DNA from: Paragordius varius
Lineage: Eukaryota > Nematomorpha
Length of the DNA stretch: 64,000 bases
NCBI GenBank assembly: GCA_964247055.1
Contig: OZ176056.1
Coordinates: 5,518,001-5,582,000 of the forward strand
Direction: 5' to 3'
The notes below the pieces were generated by a model. The model was given only the letters and a program-made list of their open reading frames with translations, was not told the origin of the DNA and did not search any database. This document shows, piece by piece, positions 32,914 through 44,953 of the stretch. The translations under genes and the position numbers were made by a program. Position 1 is the first letter of the stretch, and each line of letters opens with the position of its first letter.

Positions 32914-35059
32914 TGATACTCACCAAAAAAATTTGACGGGTCAAATAATATATATATTTTTTCGAGGACCATCATGAACCTTATAATGGAAAATACTCCA
33001 TACTATTTTACAACATACACACACATATTTTTAAATCAGCGCAAAGAATTTTGTGCTGATTACATGTAAATCCTGCTAAAAACTCGTTTTGCACCGTTTA
33101 GTATAAAATATTAAACAACATTTATTTAGATATTAACCAATGATTTTTAACTATTTTGGTTTCACCTCATGACAGGCCACTTAATCCGTCGTCCATATGA
33201 TCATCGGTAAAACGATTTCTGTATGTATTCTTGACATATTTCATTTTTGAATATGCCGTCTCACACGTGAAAGTTAGGGGAAAAACATTTAGGACAACTT
33301 GAGCAGATTTTTTATATTTTCCTATTTATTTGGCACATCTAGGCAGAACTCTACATATCTTTCTTCCCTACGAATCTACTTGAATATAGCCTCCCAATTG
33401 AAATCATTTTTAAAATCTACGAATTCTTCAATGATATGCGCCTGATCAAAGCCGATATACTATTGGATATATCCATATGCCATGGATTTTCAACGAGTTT
33501 TTGAGAAATTTATAATATTTATTAATTCTTGAAATCTAAATTCATCTTATTAGATAAAAATGTTTGATTGTCTAAATCTCCGTGGTAAATCCACATTTTC
33601 TACATGAATCGTTTTTAGTGTTGGAAAATATAGGAATGTTTTAATTATAAAATCTTGTTTATATATTATTATTTTCTCTTCAAAAGCATATATTTTAATA
33701 GCAAATTGTGTTATTATTTTGCTCCCTTGAAGTTATAACAAAATTTCTAAATCTTTAAGTAATGTCGCAAAGTTAGGCTAATAACAGCCACTAGTCACAA
33801 TTAATTTCTCTTCAAACTTTCTGTTATCTTATATAAATAATAGAATTTATTGTCTTAAAACAAAAAATCTATTTAATACTTTGCTAAGGTTTTACCATCT
33901 CACCTCCGAGTACAAAAGAATATCGAATTCACTGTGGATATCTTTCAGAAGGTTTTTGAATTTTTGATAATTCTCTGCTATGGATGTGGTTAACTATATC
34001 CACAACCGTTTTAATTACTGTGATTCATCTTTTACACGCAAAACCAAGCTTTGCTAATGAAAGCAGTGAAAGGGTAAATATTTTGCATATTATAGTTGTT
34101 TTTCAAAAGAGGAACAAATCCGTTGTTTATTCCAATCATAGAGGGACAGCCAGATCAAAACCAATTTTTTCATAGACATACTATTATTATCCGAAAAAAG
34201 AATTATTTCGAGAAAATCACTTCCTTTTGTGGTATTATTCATTGGTAAAAATTTAAATATTCATCTTTTATTATGTCGTTGTAAAATCCTCACGAAGAGC
34301 GCAAGTTGAGGTGTTGAACTAATATTAGTGCTAGAATCAATAGCAATACTTGAAGTTTCAGAGCCAATAATGTATTGTTAAAAATATATTTAGCCATATT
34401 TTCATCTCGTCATGTTAAGTCATAGAGTTGAGGTTTTTAATCCTCATGATTTGTATTCTAAAATTAATCAAATAAAAAAGTGCAATCATTTATTGGCATT
34501 CTTTTATTAGTTGGAATCAGTAAACGGTTTTTTTTCTAAAATATTGCGAATTTCATACGAAGCTAATATTACAGCTTCTTCTTGGCTGAAGATATGGATA
34601 TAATAGATTTTTCTTTCTGGTATAATTCTTATTTTTTTCGTTTCTTGCCTCATTCTTTTCTGGTTATTTATAAGAATGATAGATTTTAAAATGTTTTCAA
34701 TATTATATTTTTTTATAATTATGATATCCTTTCATAACGGTAAATTTATTTTTAACGACAATTTCTTTCTATTCTTTTTAAAAGGAGCGATTTTCATCGG
34801 ATAATTTACGTTTTTTTAGCATAAGATGTCATCTTTTGAATTTATGTTTAAATATTATGTATTGATTAAAATAAATTCATGCTATAAAAAACAGGTTGAA
34901 ATATAATGATGGTGATTTGAATATTTTATAGGAATTAGTTATAAAAAATGATGCAGGTAGCAACGAAAAATTTATGTATATGCAAGTTTGGGTGAAAGGC
35001 TTGTTAAAATACAAAAAAATTCAATTAAAATTCCAGAATAGAAAAATAAAATACAGATG

Positions 35060-35860
35060 TCCCGAAATATTAAAATCATTTTAAGTCATGCATCCTTTAT
35101 TTTATTAAAAAGTTATTTTTTTCGTTAATAGGTATAAATATTTTGTAAAGAATGGAAAACACAGGAGCTCTATGGTAATTCTTACACTTTTGATGAATAT
35201 ATTATTGTTAATACTATAGACTTGTTTTTTCCATTCTTTCGGATCCCGACATATGAGCACGGCTAGCATTGGAACGTGCTAGTATGGGTAAACTGTCCAA
35301 AATTTGGAACTCGTCGGTCATAAGATTTCCAACCAAACTTGCCATCCTGAAGGCGATGATATACCCCGTGGCAATTTATGGATCCGAATCATGGATATGC
35401 AAATCCATTGATAACGCATAAACTCTTTTCAAATGTGGTGCTTTCGGAAAATATTGAAAATCTCCTGGAAAGCCCACATCTCCAATTCTTATATCCTCAA
35501 CCTCATCAAACCCGAATTTTTACTTCAAAATTTAATAATCTTTAAACAGCTAAAATATCTGGGTCATATCCTACGATCCGACTCGCTAGAAAAAGGAATA
35601 ATCTTTGGGTTGGTAGATGGCACTCGCAGAAGGGGCCGACACAAAAAGCGGTGGATAGACATGCTTGAATCAATAACAAACCGAACTTTTCCTCAATTGT
35701 TGAGAGAATCACAGATCGTCAATAATGGAGAACACTAATTTATGAGAAAGCCAAGAGTCGCTACATGACTAGCTTATAACAACAACCAAATATTTATATC
35801 GATTTAACAAAAAAAATTAATTTTTGATAAATTAAAGGATACGTGACTGTAATGTAGAGA
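35060..35860. mobile_element. Foldback-2 family fragment with LINE insertion
   Basis: Left part (35,075-35,210) and right tip (35,815-35,852) match the terminal repeats of the foldback element at 42,974-44,737 (GTCATGCATCCTTTATTTTA; GGATACGTGACTGTA; AGGAGCTCTATGGTA). LINE sequence separates them. Confidence 0.55.
35225..35765 (+). pseudogene. LINE C-terminal fossil
   Basis: Frames read LERASMGKLSKIWNSSV (~35,270), AILKAMIYPVAIYGSESWIC (~35,340) and, at 35,433-35,738, LKYLGHILRSDSLEKGI and GTRRRGRHKKRWIDMLESI. Same domain as at 1,735-2,138 but another family. Confidence 0.75.
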
Positions 35861-36054
35861 AATATCTCTACATTTTAAATTGTGTAAAGAATAAAAATTA
35901 CAAAAATTAAATCTTAAGTATTGTAATAAGCGACAATTTTATGTGTATTAAAAATATATCAATCAAGAAAATAATTTAAGTATCAATATGGTCATAAAGC
36001 AATTTTAAAGCACTCTTAGGGCCGCGGTTTGAGTACCACTGATCTACATCATGA

Positions 36055-36540
36055 GAAGAACGCATTTTGGCATTGAATCGGGACGGGTTTAGGATGGTTT
36101 TTTAATAGCGGAAAAAAACATGGCTTTAACCTTGCCAAGCCGGTCCATCAACACCAAGGCCAACGTTGGCTAGAAGACCTTGCTCTGCAGGTCGGATATC
36201 CGAATTATGTATTATAAATTTTTGCATCTTGGTTAAACCGTTAAACAACGCTATCGCAAACCAAATAATTTAAACCATGCTGAAATCGAAACCCGACTAA
36301 AATTGGCTAAATGACATTGCAAAGTGATTTTGCGACATAATAAGGCTCCATCTCACACAGTAAAACCAGTGAAGGACACCTGAAAGCTTTGGTGGGAAAT
36401 TCCACCGCATCGGCTGAACTCTCCTGACCTGGCGTCACCTGACTAATAAAAATTCGCATCAATGAGGCATACCCTCGCAAATTAGATTTCGATAATTACG
36501 AAGACGTTATGGTTATACGAATGGTTTGTTACAAATAACA
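36055..36540 (+). pseudogene. Tc1/mariner transposase fossil
   Basis: Around 36,320-36,480 broken frames give DNKAPSHTVKPVKDT, a SPDLAS-like piece, ASMRHTLA and FDNYEDV. This is the C-terminal half of a mariner transposase catalytic domain (HDNAxxH ... YSPDLAPxD ... FxSLxxxL). At least four stops or frameshifts. Termini not recognised. Confidence 0.75.
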
Positions 36541-36840
36541 ATCAATTTTATTGACACAGCATTCACCTATATTATTTGAGTTGAGGAAATATGTAAGATA
36601 AACAATATTAATAAAATATAATTATATATACGAAAGCCTTAGGCTAAATTACAGATTGAGGATACAGCAAAACCGAACATATCAATATTATATCGCATAC
36701 TAATATTATATTTCTAAAATAATCCATAAGTTAGCAAAAACAACTTTTAAAAACCACCTAATATGTTTTATTATTTGGATTACTATCATTCTGGCATATT
36801 GAATTGTATAAAAATGTTATAATCTTAAATATATTAATTA

Positions 36841-38590
36841 CTAGTGTAAATCTCGGGCTGCTACGCAGCTCGAGGAAGTCCTTCAACCTTCTTGGGAAAG
36901 GGGGAACTCTATTTGAAAAGTATCAACAAAATTGTGATCCATATATGCTGATTATTTCTGAACATACCTGAATAGTTATGATCTCATAAAATTTTCAATA
37001 CAATGCTTCATAGAAATTTCAATTTGCAGTCATATTAGTATATTGTTTACTGGTGTGATAGCTTCAACGACGGCAAACGGAAAAAACAGCTATATTATAA
37101 TTTTTACATTTTTATGAGTAATTAAAGCCTTTATTAAACTCATATGGCTTCTTAAGTTTTTTTATTAGCTCCAAAACCACGCCATTTTAGTATGGCGTCT
37201 CAGTTTTAAACTAATAGACCCCCATCCATACACTTATATGAGAAAAGCGTTGAGTTAAATTCTTTGCTATTAAAGGGCAAATATTTGGAATCATGAGGTT
37301 CGAAAAAATACCTCAACGCTATCGTTATGTGATGGCATTAATTTGGGGCATAAAGGACCCAAATTAACGGGTAATAAAAAACGCCTGACTTTAATTTTTA
37401 CCTAGTTACGGGTAATATATCAAGCTTTTAATGAGCTCATATGGCCATAAATTTTCTGCGGGTCCAAAACGCAATTTCTATATAGAAGCGCAGTTTTTGG
37501 CGGATGGTTTCTTACCCGCAGGTATAAAAAAGCTTTTGGCAAAGTTTTTGCCTTTAGGGGAGTATCTAAAATTATCATGGATTCCATAATTCCTAAAAGT
37601 TCTTGGAAATATTGCTTCAAAACCGAAAAATTCTTCTATGGGGGCGCATTTTTTAGGGCGTTAAATTTTACTTAGGGACTCATTGAAAAAAACCCATACA
37701 AAATATTTGTTTTTTAAGGGTAGTAAATATTTTACGACCTTATTGAACTCAGATAGTCTTATAGTTTTGATATTTAACTCCAAAGGCATGCTAAATCAAT
37801 AAGGGGAAACAGTTTTACGTGGGTAACCCCCCTAGATAGGAGCGAAACAAAACTCTCGATTATTTTTGCTTTACGGGTGATATCTGGAATCATGAAGGAT
37901 TCCATATGCTATCGTGGGATTTTTGAAAATGCTTCAAATCAAAAAGTCAGTTTATGGTGGCGTTTTTCAGGGAAAGGGCCTAATTAAGGGGTAATTTTAT
38001 AATACCGCTGTACTTAAATTATTTTTACGGGATTTCTTGTCCTTATTGGATTCATATAATCTGATAGATTTTATGAAATTTTGCCCCAAAGGCACGCTAA
38101 TTCGATATGACGGGGCATTTTTAGCAAAGATTTCTTTACCCAGCAGCCAATATAAAAGAAACGCACTTCTAAAATTTTCGCCTTTTACAGGGAATATATA
38201 CAATCCTCATTGAATTTTTACTGTTGTACACCTGGGGTGAATAATTGATTCAAAAATTATTTTTGTGTACTTAGTTTTTTTTAAAAAAAATGGATTTTTA
38301 CGGGGGGAGCTGGGGCCTAAATAAAAAAAGCGAGCCGACTTTTTCAGCGCAATCGAAAATAAGTAAAAAAATCATATATGAAATTAAATGATCCAACACG
38401 TTTTCCGGAAATTATCTCAACACAATTTTTGTGGACTGTTTCAAAACACCGTTTTTTGACACAAGGTGATTCCGAACTGTGGGCCTTTTTCAAAAAAGGG
38501 CGCAGCTATTGTCGGGGCATTCATTAATGATTATATTTTTTTGTCATTTGGATTTGAGGGGTCTACCGGTTTTAAGGAAACATTTTCCAC
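36841..38590 (-). mobile_element. Helitron-like element H3
   Basis: Minus-strand copy of the alternating repeat family from about 38,590 to 37,150. Its 3' end differs from H1/H2: hairpin GAGCTGCGTAGCAGC, then ATTTACACTAG at 36,841 followed by T. Hairpin plus CTAG|T again fits a Helitron end. Either a subfamily with another 3' end or two abutting Helitrons. Confidence 0.55.
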
Positions 38591-39295
38591 TAATTAAAAT
38601 GTATTACAATTATTTAATACTTATATAATATAAAAATTTTGACGAAAATTGGTATTATATTAACGGCTCCTCTATATAACATTCAAAATTATCATCATCA
38701 GGTTCAGTTTTTTAATTATATGAAAATGTTCACATTTAACACAAAGTAATACAATCAAAAACAAAACAAAGAAATAAATTAATTTATTTTACATGAGTTG
38801 CAATTTTAATTAGAAATTAAAACTCGTCCTTAAATTTTGATTAAAAGAAATATTTTTAGACTCAAGTAATTTTTAAATACATTGTTTTGGGTTTCAAAAT
38901 TAGAGTTATATGGATATTAGTAACATATTCAACTATTTCGAGACAATAGTAAACTTGTAGGTTTAAGAGAAATGTTACACACATCACACAGTTAGATTAA
39001 AATTACTTATGCTTTTCTATTTATGCATTTAGCTTTTCATTTTTATGATTTTAGTTCTATAAAATGCATAGGCTTAATAATAATTTATGTGTCAAAAGTT
39101 CATAATTTTTCACATGCAGTCCTGTAATCCTATAACATTTCTCGACAAGCTTAAGTAGGAATTTAGTATAAATAAACCTGTTTTTTATTGTAGCCTCGAC
39201 TGATATATTCATTATGTAGAGCCTTTAAACCCAGTTATATTTATTCATTACCTTTTTATGCGCATTATCATAAATTTTTAGCTAATATGTTATAT
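38591..39295. other. AT-rich stretch without recognisable gene
   Basis: No open frame with a known motif. Nothing supported. Confidence 0.5.
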
Positions 39296-39297
39296 TA

Positions 39298-40096
39298 CAG
39301 TAGCGTATGCAGTAAAAGATTGTTAGTGCAAAATAATCTTAATGAACACAAAACAGGGGGATATTATGGATATGTTTATAAATAGGACTGAATGATAATT
39401 AATATATGAAAATTGAGGACATTTGGTCGGCACATTTGGTATTGAAAAGCTAATACATAAATTTTTTGTAAGAAATATTTATGATGTTTTTTATTGAAAA
39501 TTTATTAAATGTTTATGAATACTCAGAGGAAAATGAAGCCACAATACCATATATTCAACAAACTTCTTGAAATGTATTACAGGATATATCCAATTTAGAT
39601 AACTTTACTAGAAGATTAGATGTTGTGAAAACTACAAAAAATAAAGAAATCTAAAAGTTTAGCAGTTAATAAGAGGTTAATAAATAATATAAGCAATGCA
39701 TTTAACAAGTAAACTTATGTAATTTATTTTTAACAAAGCCCTAAATTTTAAAAATATTTTAATATTTCACCTCACGCTTATTCAATTTTAAATAGATAGA
39801 GAAAAGCAAGTAATAATTTAAATAAAGATCTTGTATAATTTCTAATTGTGTTTGTATACAGTTCCATAATTCAAATCAGGAATGTTATACATGAAATGAA
39901 AAATAATATTTTTTTTATAAGAAAAATGTTTCACTAATATTTTTACAATTTTTCATCGCAATTTTACAAAAACCAAATGCGCATTTCATATACCAAGATT
40001 GTCCCCTGATTTTGTCTACACTATCCATAATATCCCCCTGTTTTGTGTTCATTAAGATTATTTTGCACTAACAATCTTTTACTGCATACGCTACTG
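39298..40096. mobile_element. Long-TIR MITE E1 (TA target)
   Basis: 799 bp with inverted repeats of roughly 72 bp that match perfectly by eye, starting CAGTAGCGTATGCAGTAAAA and including ACAGGGGGATATTATGG. TA on both sides. The interior (39,380-40,015) is AT-rich with no recognised transposase. Perfect repeats mean it is young. Confidence 0.8.
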
Positions 40097-40125
40097 TATC
40101 TCATAAATTCATAAATTTACATTTA

Positions 40126-40523
40126 CAGTGGCGTATGCAGTAAAAGATTGTTAGTGCAAAATAATCTTAATAGGGGGATATTATGGATATAATAACAGTT
40201 GTTAAAATCCGTAATATAATGATAAATGATAATTAAATAGAATTAAATGAAATTATAAATAGAAATTATAAACGATATGTGAAACCCTTCGTCAATAGTA
40301 ATCGCAGACTAGTTTCGTGCTTGTTAGCACTCATCAGTACGACACAACTATTTGACTTGGGGTTTTCACATATCGATTTCGTATATATATCCAACTCTAA
40401 ATCTAGGCTCACCCCTAGAGTTAATTTTCAGTTTATTTTCAAATTTTCAGTTTAATTTTCATAAATTTCATTAAATTTAATTTAAAATTTCGCACTAACA
40501 ATCTTTTACTGCATACGCTACTG
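40126..40523. mobile_element. Long-TIR MITE E2 (TA target) carrying a ribozyme motif
   Basis: 398 bp, same termini as E1 (CAGTGGCGTATGCAGTAAAA left; reverse partner at 40,488-40,523), TA on both sides, only 29 bp from E1. The left inverted repeat is longer than the right one, which stops after about 36 bp. The interior differs from E1 and contains the hammerhead motif at 40,273-40,377. Confidence 0.75.
40273..40377 (-). ncRNA. Predicted hammerhead ribozyme, type I, long stem I
   Basis: On the minus strand the catalytic core is complete: CTGATGA (40,337-40,331), stem II GTGCT/AGCAC with loop AACA, GAAAC (40,316-40,312), a 2-nt loop TA, then GTC (40,309-40,307), with self-cleavage expected after that C. 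Stem III is only A-U and C-G, as in minimal type I hammerheads. Stem I pairs TGCGA with TCGTA next to the core, then after an internal loop CTATTGAC with GTCAAATAG, and GGGTTT plus CACATATCG with CGATATGTG plus AAAACCC. All the invariant core positions I know are present. Known hammerheads of this kind occur in animal retroelements and satellite-like repeats; this one lies in a MITE. Activity is inferred. Confidence 0.72.
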
Positions 40524-41585
40524 TATTAATAAGAGCATTATAATTATGAGTAGGCCTTCTTTGTCATATAAAATGCATTCAGGCGGGATTAATGCAGAAA
40601 ACATTTTTTTATAAATATAGTTACGCCGAAATGGTCGCCTGCAAAACACACAATAACTTCAAAGAAGATAAAAGAAATTCCTTAAAATTAGTTTACATTT
40701 GAGGGGCATCGGTATAATACATACATATTTGTAATACTAAAAAACACACTTTAAAGAAATTTTTCCACATTTCTTATAGAAAATTCTTTTAAAAACGTAT
40801 ATTGTTATAATGAAATGCATAAAAATAGGTTTTTTACCTCATTCATGGCAAAGAGACATGTTTATACCACATTTTTTAAGTTTGCTCAATTTATAAAATT
40901 TAATTAGTTTTGTGATTTATATGTAGCAAAATTATATAAAATCGATTATTTTAATTGCTGATAAAAATATCCGCTTAATTTGATCAAATATATAATAATT
41001 CCTTAGTTTTTAGGTAAGGGGTAGGTAATTTGATTAAATTTAAAGTTTTAAAAATTTATCACACATATTATTCTAAGGCTGCTCAATTTACAATAATTAA
41101 CGTGTAAATATTCTAATGTAGAATTATATTACATTTTCCAAAATTTTATTGCCTTTTTTAAATGTTGATTATATAAATCCATAAATAAAATAAAATTAAG
41201 CTTAGTTAAAAACTTATTTCAATATTCATTTTTCCTTTTTTCATAAGAGTTTTGAGGTAGAAATATACCGAACTGAAACATGTAATTAAATACTGTTTTA
41301 TTTAAAATTTATTTAGTAAAACAAGGTTTTACTGTATTAGAATAAAAGCCTATATTTTTTGCATTCTAACTTCTAGAAATTTAGCACCAAACACAATTGT
41401 ATACGACACTTTTTCACGCTTCAAAAATGGGCTTAAATTTTCAAATTTTCGAAAAATAAAAATTTGCTCAAATAATTTATTTATAGCAAAACTTGTTGTC
41501 CTTCATACTATTTTGGTTTGAAACAATATAAAAACACACTAATTATAACAATTTTTGTAAATTTGTTAAGGCTTATCATTTCTAT
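40524..41585. other. AT-rich stretch without recognisable gene
   Basis: No supported feature. Confidence 0.5.
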
Positions 41586-41589
41586 CACC

Positions 41590-42100
41590 TCAGAATAAAA
41601 TATTTGTATTTCTATTAAATTAATTGTGACCTGTTTTTCTACAACACTCTATTTAATAGCAAATGAAACTCTAAATTTAAGAGGTGTTAATGTTCAACAT
41701 ATAAGAAATTATATAGAAAAGGTATTTTTCAAGTGTTTTAATACCGTTACCTTCATGCCTCAATTAGTATGTAGTACGTGTATTTGTTTATTATTTTATA
41801 TAAAAGTTTTTCAGATTTTACATATATTGAAAATTCTATCAGGTAATCCCGACATTTTTGCGTATTTAAGAGAGCTAGTCTATTTTAGAAGGGCAAAAAA
41901 TGGGAACTCAACTACATCTTATATAAAATTAAAAAAATGTTTTGCTTTTTATATGTAGTTTTGGATAAATTTTAGTGATATTTTTGTGAAGCATTTAGCG
42001 TTTTCCAAAAAAAAATAAAAAAAAGCGCGCAAATTTTTCCATTCCTGATATGGAGCATTTATAACAATGTAAATAGTCCTCTCATAAGGGTTAAAAGGAA
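41590..42100. repeat. Interspersed repeat R2, copy 2
   Basis: Shares ordered blocks with 2,200-2,640. An open frame of 110 codons (41,626-41,958) lies in it, Cys/Ile-rich, with no recognised motif and not conserved as a frame in copy 1, so probably not coding. Confidence 0.5.
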
Positions 42101-42284
42101 AAGCTACCTAATATATGCATTTTCCTATGAGAATATATATATATATATATATTATCAGGATTTTTAATGTGCATTGTGTAAATGATGTTGTAATTTGCTG
42201 GGCGGCGCATATTTAGTAGCGCCCTCTGATGTAAAAAAAGTAAAGCATAAACTTATGAATATAAAATTTCCGCTCACCTATTAT

Positions 42285-42372
42285 ATCTAGGCTAGAGCAC
42301 ATATATCTAGCCCTTCTATACAGTCTGTTGTTAGGTAAAATTCAAGGTCAAATCCCAACAAGGTAGCATTTC
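42285..42372 (+). repeat. Possible tRNA-derived SINE head
   Basis: GGCTAGAGCAC (A-box-like) and, about 50 bases on, GGTCAAATCCC (B-box-like) are spaced as in an RNA polymerase III promoter of a tRNA-derived SINE. No clear cloverleaf and no tail repeat seen. Confidence 0.3.
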
Positions 42373-42414
42373 ACTACAATTAAAGCCAGTATTTAATAAT
42401 CGACTTATATTTTA

Positions 42415-42540
42415 TCACCGAACAGTTCAAATTAACCCTTGAACATTTCGAATTCACCTCAAACAAATTTACTCTTGAAAATTTTAAATTAACCTTTAAA
42501 CATTACCGATTTCTCCTGAAATAAATTGTGTATTGGGCTA
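42415..42540. repeat. Degenerate short tandem repeat related to foldback-2 array
   Basis: Repeats of the type GTTCAAATTAACCCTTGAAC, three to four degraded units of about 30 bp. Resembles the 21-bp arrays at 43,618 and 44,185. Confidence 0.45.
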
Positions 42541-43617
42541 AAACTCATATTGATATAAAATATTTTAATGGTGTTTATCTTTTTTATTATGTTAATTTAA
42601 AAAAAAATTTATTTCATAACAATAATAGGTAAATTTTAATTCACAAAAACATAAGAATTATTATCATGTATTTGATCATCTGAATTATGGGAATTAGTGT
42701 TCAAGGGTGAATCGTAAATGGTATAAAACAGGTATTCCCAACAGGAATGGCTTTGCATTTCCAAAAAACCTAACGGCCGCATCGCAAAATAGCATCAACA
42801 AATATTTTATATGATTTTTTATATATGACTGTTAAATTTACTCTTTATTTTAACATTTTTTGCTACATTGTCAAAACTTGGGAAAATCTATCGAAAAATT
42901 TGATTAAGAGATTTAGTTTTGCTTAGATACCGTATAATTTGGTATTTAAAATTTCTAGCAGGCTGCCCAGATACAGTCATGTCTTTATTTTTATCAAAAA
43001 TTTATTTTTTTTCGTTGAATGGGTAAAAATATTTGGTAAAAAATAGAAAAACAAGAGCTCTATGGTATTAACCATATCACATTCATCAAAATAGTAAAAG
43101 AAGTGTGGGGAAAGGGCGTCGAAAATCATTGGTAAAAATAAAAATTAACTAACAACTACTTCACTCAAAATTATTGTATAAGTTGGGAAAATCGTAATTT
43201 TTATCTCAATTATATTGTTTTGATATGGGAACGAAAAGGATATTCGCGATAGGTAATACCTTCATATTTAATATGATTTTTTCAAAAAGTTTTAATTGAT
43301 GTTTCAAAAAAAACTAAGGTTATATAAAATTTTAACCATCATTTATTGTAAGCATCAAAGATTTCGTTTTTCTTTGATCGTACAGTACGATATGAATATA
43401 ATTCTCAAATACATTATGCCTTTTTTAAATAGTTATCATAGAAAAAAACATTCAAATGGGTTAAATAGAGCTAAACTGCTATATTCATATGATTTTTAAA
43501 TTTCCCAAAATAGAGCATTTTAGTATGAAACGCATTCATTTCGATAATATTTTTTATAAACGCTATATAATCAATATTCATTTACTATGTTTTCCCTTAT
43601 ATATAATCATTTGCACT

Positions 43618-43765
43618 TCAAAAGTGTCCTTGAACTCTTCAAGTTGGTCCTTGAACATTTCAAGTTGGTCCTTAAACAGTTCAAGTTGGTCCTTGAACAG
43701 TTCAAGTTGGTCCTTAAACAATTCAAGTTGGTTTTTGAACAGTTCAAATTGGTCCTTAAAATTTA
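43618..43765. repeat. 21-bp tandem array, left arm of foldback 2
   Basis: About six to seven units of TCAAGTTGGTCCTTGAACAG plus one base. Because 21 bp is seven codons, both strands show artificial heptad-repeat open frames here. Confidence 0.9.
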
Positions 43766-44184
43766 TGAATTTTGATTTAATCATAATTTTTGCATTTATT
43801 TTTTTTATTTTATTATTTATTAACCTAATTTTCTTTATTTATTATATATTTATTCATGTAAAAATAAAATTTTTTAACCACTTTTTTGTTTCAAACTATT
43901 TTTTTTCAATTAAATAAAATTATTGACTTTTAAATGTTTGTAATGATAAAAGTTTAATTAATAACCCAGAAACCCTATATATTTTTTTATTTCGTGGTAA
44001 AATCTTATAAATATCCAAAATTATTTACAGAAATTAATAAGGATATACGGTTTTTTAAAAATTAAGAGTTTATATCGATTTAAAATTCATGTTAAATAAT
44101 AGAAAAAAGGTTAAAAACAATAAAATAGATGAATGATTTAGGATTGATTGATAAAAGTTAAAAACAAAACAAAAAAGTCAGACC

Positions 44185-44300
44185 AACTTTAAGTGTTCAA
44201 GGACCAACTTGAAATGTTCAAGGACAAAATTGAACTGTTCAAGGACTAACTTGAATTGTTCAGGGACCAACTTGAAGTGTTTAAGGACACTCTTGAAGTG
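44185..44300. repeat. 21-bp tandem array, right arm of foldback 2
   Basis: About five units of GTTCAAGGACCAACTTGAA, the reverse complement of the left array. Followed at 44,311 by a (TA)n run. Confidence 0.9.
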
Positions 44301-44304
44301 TAAA

Positions 44305-44343
<39 letters not shown>

Positions 44344-44953
44344 ATTACATCCTTATATTTAGTACTTTATAATGTTTGTTTTATTCATTATTAAATATAT
44401 ACAATAAATATTTTTTTACCTATATAAAAATTACTATTTACGTGGTTTATTGTTTTGTTTAAAATAAAAAATTTTCAAAAAAATAGTAATAAAATTTTTC
44501 CAAAAAATTAATTAAATATTACCATTCCCCTTTAACAATATTTTAAGATTTTCATTTTTTTACCAAAGATTTCCGACGCCCTTCCCCAACACTTCTTTTA
44601 CTTTTTTAATGAATATGATATGGTTTATACCATAGAGCTCTTGTTTTTTTCCATTCTTTACCAAATATTTATACCTATTTAATGAAAAAAAGTAAATTTT
44701 TAATAAAATAAAGGATACATGACTGTATTTTGGAGGGCAGTGTATTGTAAACCCCTGGTATAAAACATATGAAACTTTTAAAAAAGGTATTTGGAATTTT
44801 ATTCTTTTGTCAATATTGTACTACATACAATTAGCAGTCTCGTTGTATAAATAATGTATGTTGCTCTTTATACAATTAGTAAAAATAACGTAATAGAAAG
44901 GATAAGGAACTCCATGTTGTAAAACAGACACAATAAACAAATAACAAAATTAC

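Larger units (their letters stand above)
32914..36041 (-). mobile_element. hAT transposon copy 1 (GTF2IRD2/ZBED5-like transposase, dead)
   Basis: Ends CAGTGATACTCACC (32,914) and, reversed, CAGTGGTACTCAAACC (36,041) are similar hAT-style termini. Between them on the minus strand are transposase pieces: SQEEAVILASYEIR and KKPFTDS (~34,530-34,590), loop near 34,280-34,330, KNLLKDIHSEFDILLYSEV followed by RW (~33,890-33,960), and the C-terminal dimerisation region with KNRF-TDDHM near 33,190. Many stops. It is interrupted at about 35,060-35,860 by other elements. Flanking 8-mers do not match, so the right end may belong to another copy. Confidence 0.65.
42974..44737. mobile_element. Foldback element 2
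   Basis: The outer ends are inverted copies: ATACAGTCATG followed by CTTTATTTTTATC-type sequence on the left, and GGATACATGACTGTAT on the right. Further inside, AGAGCTCTATGGTAT/ATACCATAGAGCTCT and AAGGGCGTCG/CGACGCCCTT pair, and then the 21-bp arrays pair. The loop (about 43,790-44,150) is AT-rich. A fragment of the same family is at 35,060-35,860. No transposase. Confidence 0.65.

Noticed and set aside
41626..41958. 110-codon open frame as a gene
   Set aside because: No known motif, and the related repeat copy at 2,200-2,640 does not keep the frame.
43578..43784. Minus-strand open frame with perfect heptads (FKDQLEL repeated), looks like a coiled-coil protein
   Set aside because: It is a by-product of the 21-bp tandem array (7 codons per unit). 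The plus strand gives an equally regular LNSSSWS frame, and the array is part of a foldback arm.
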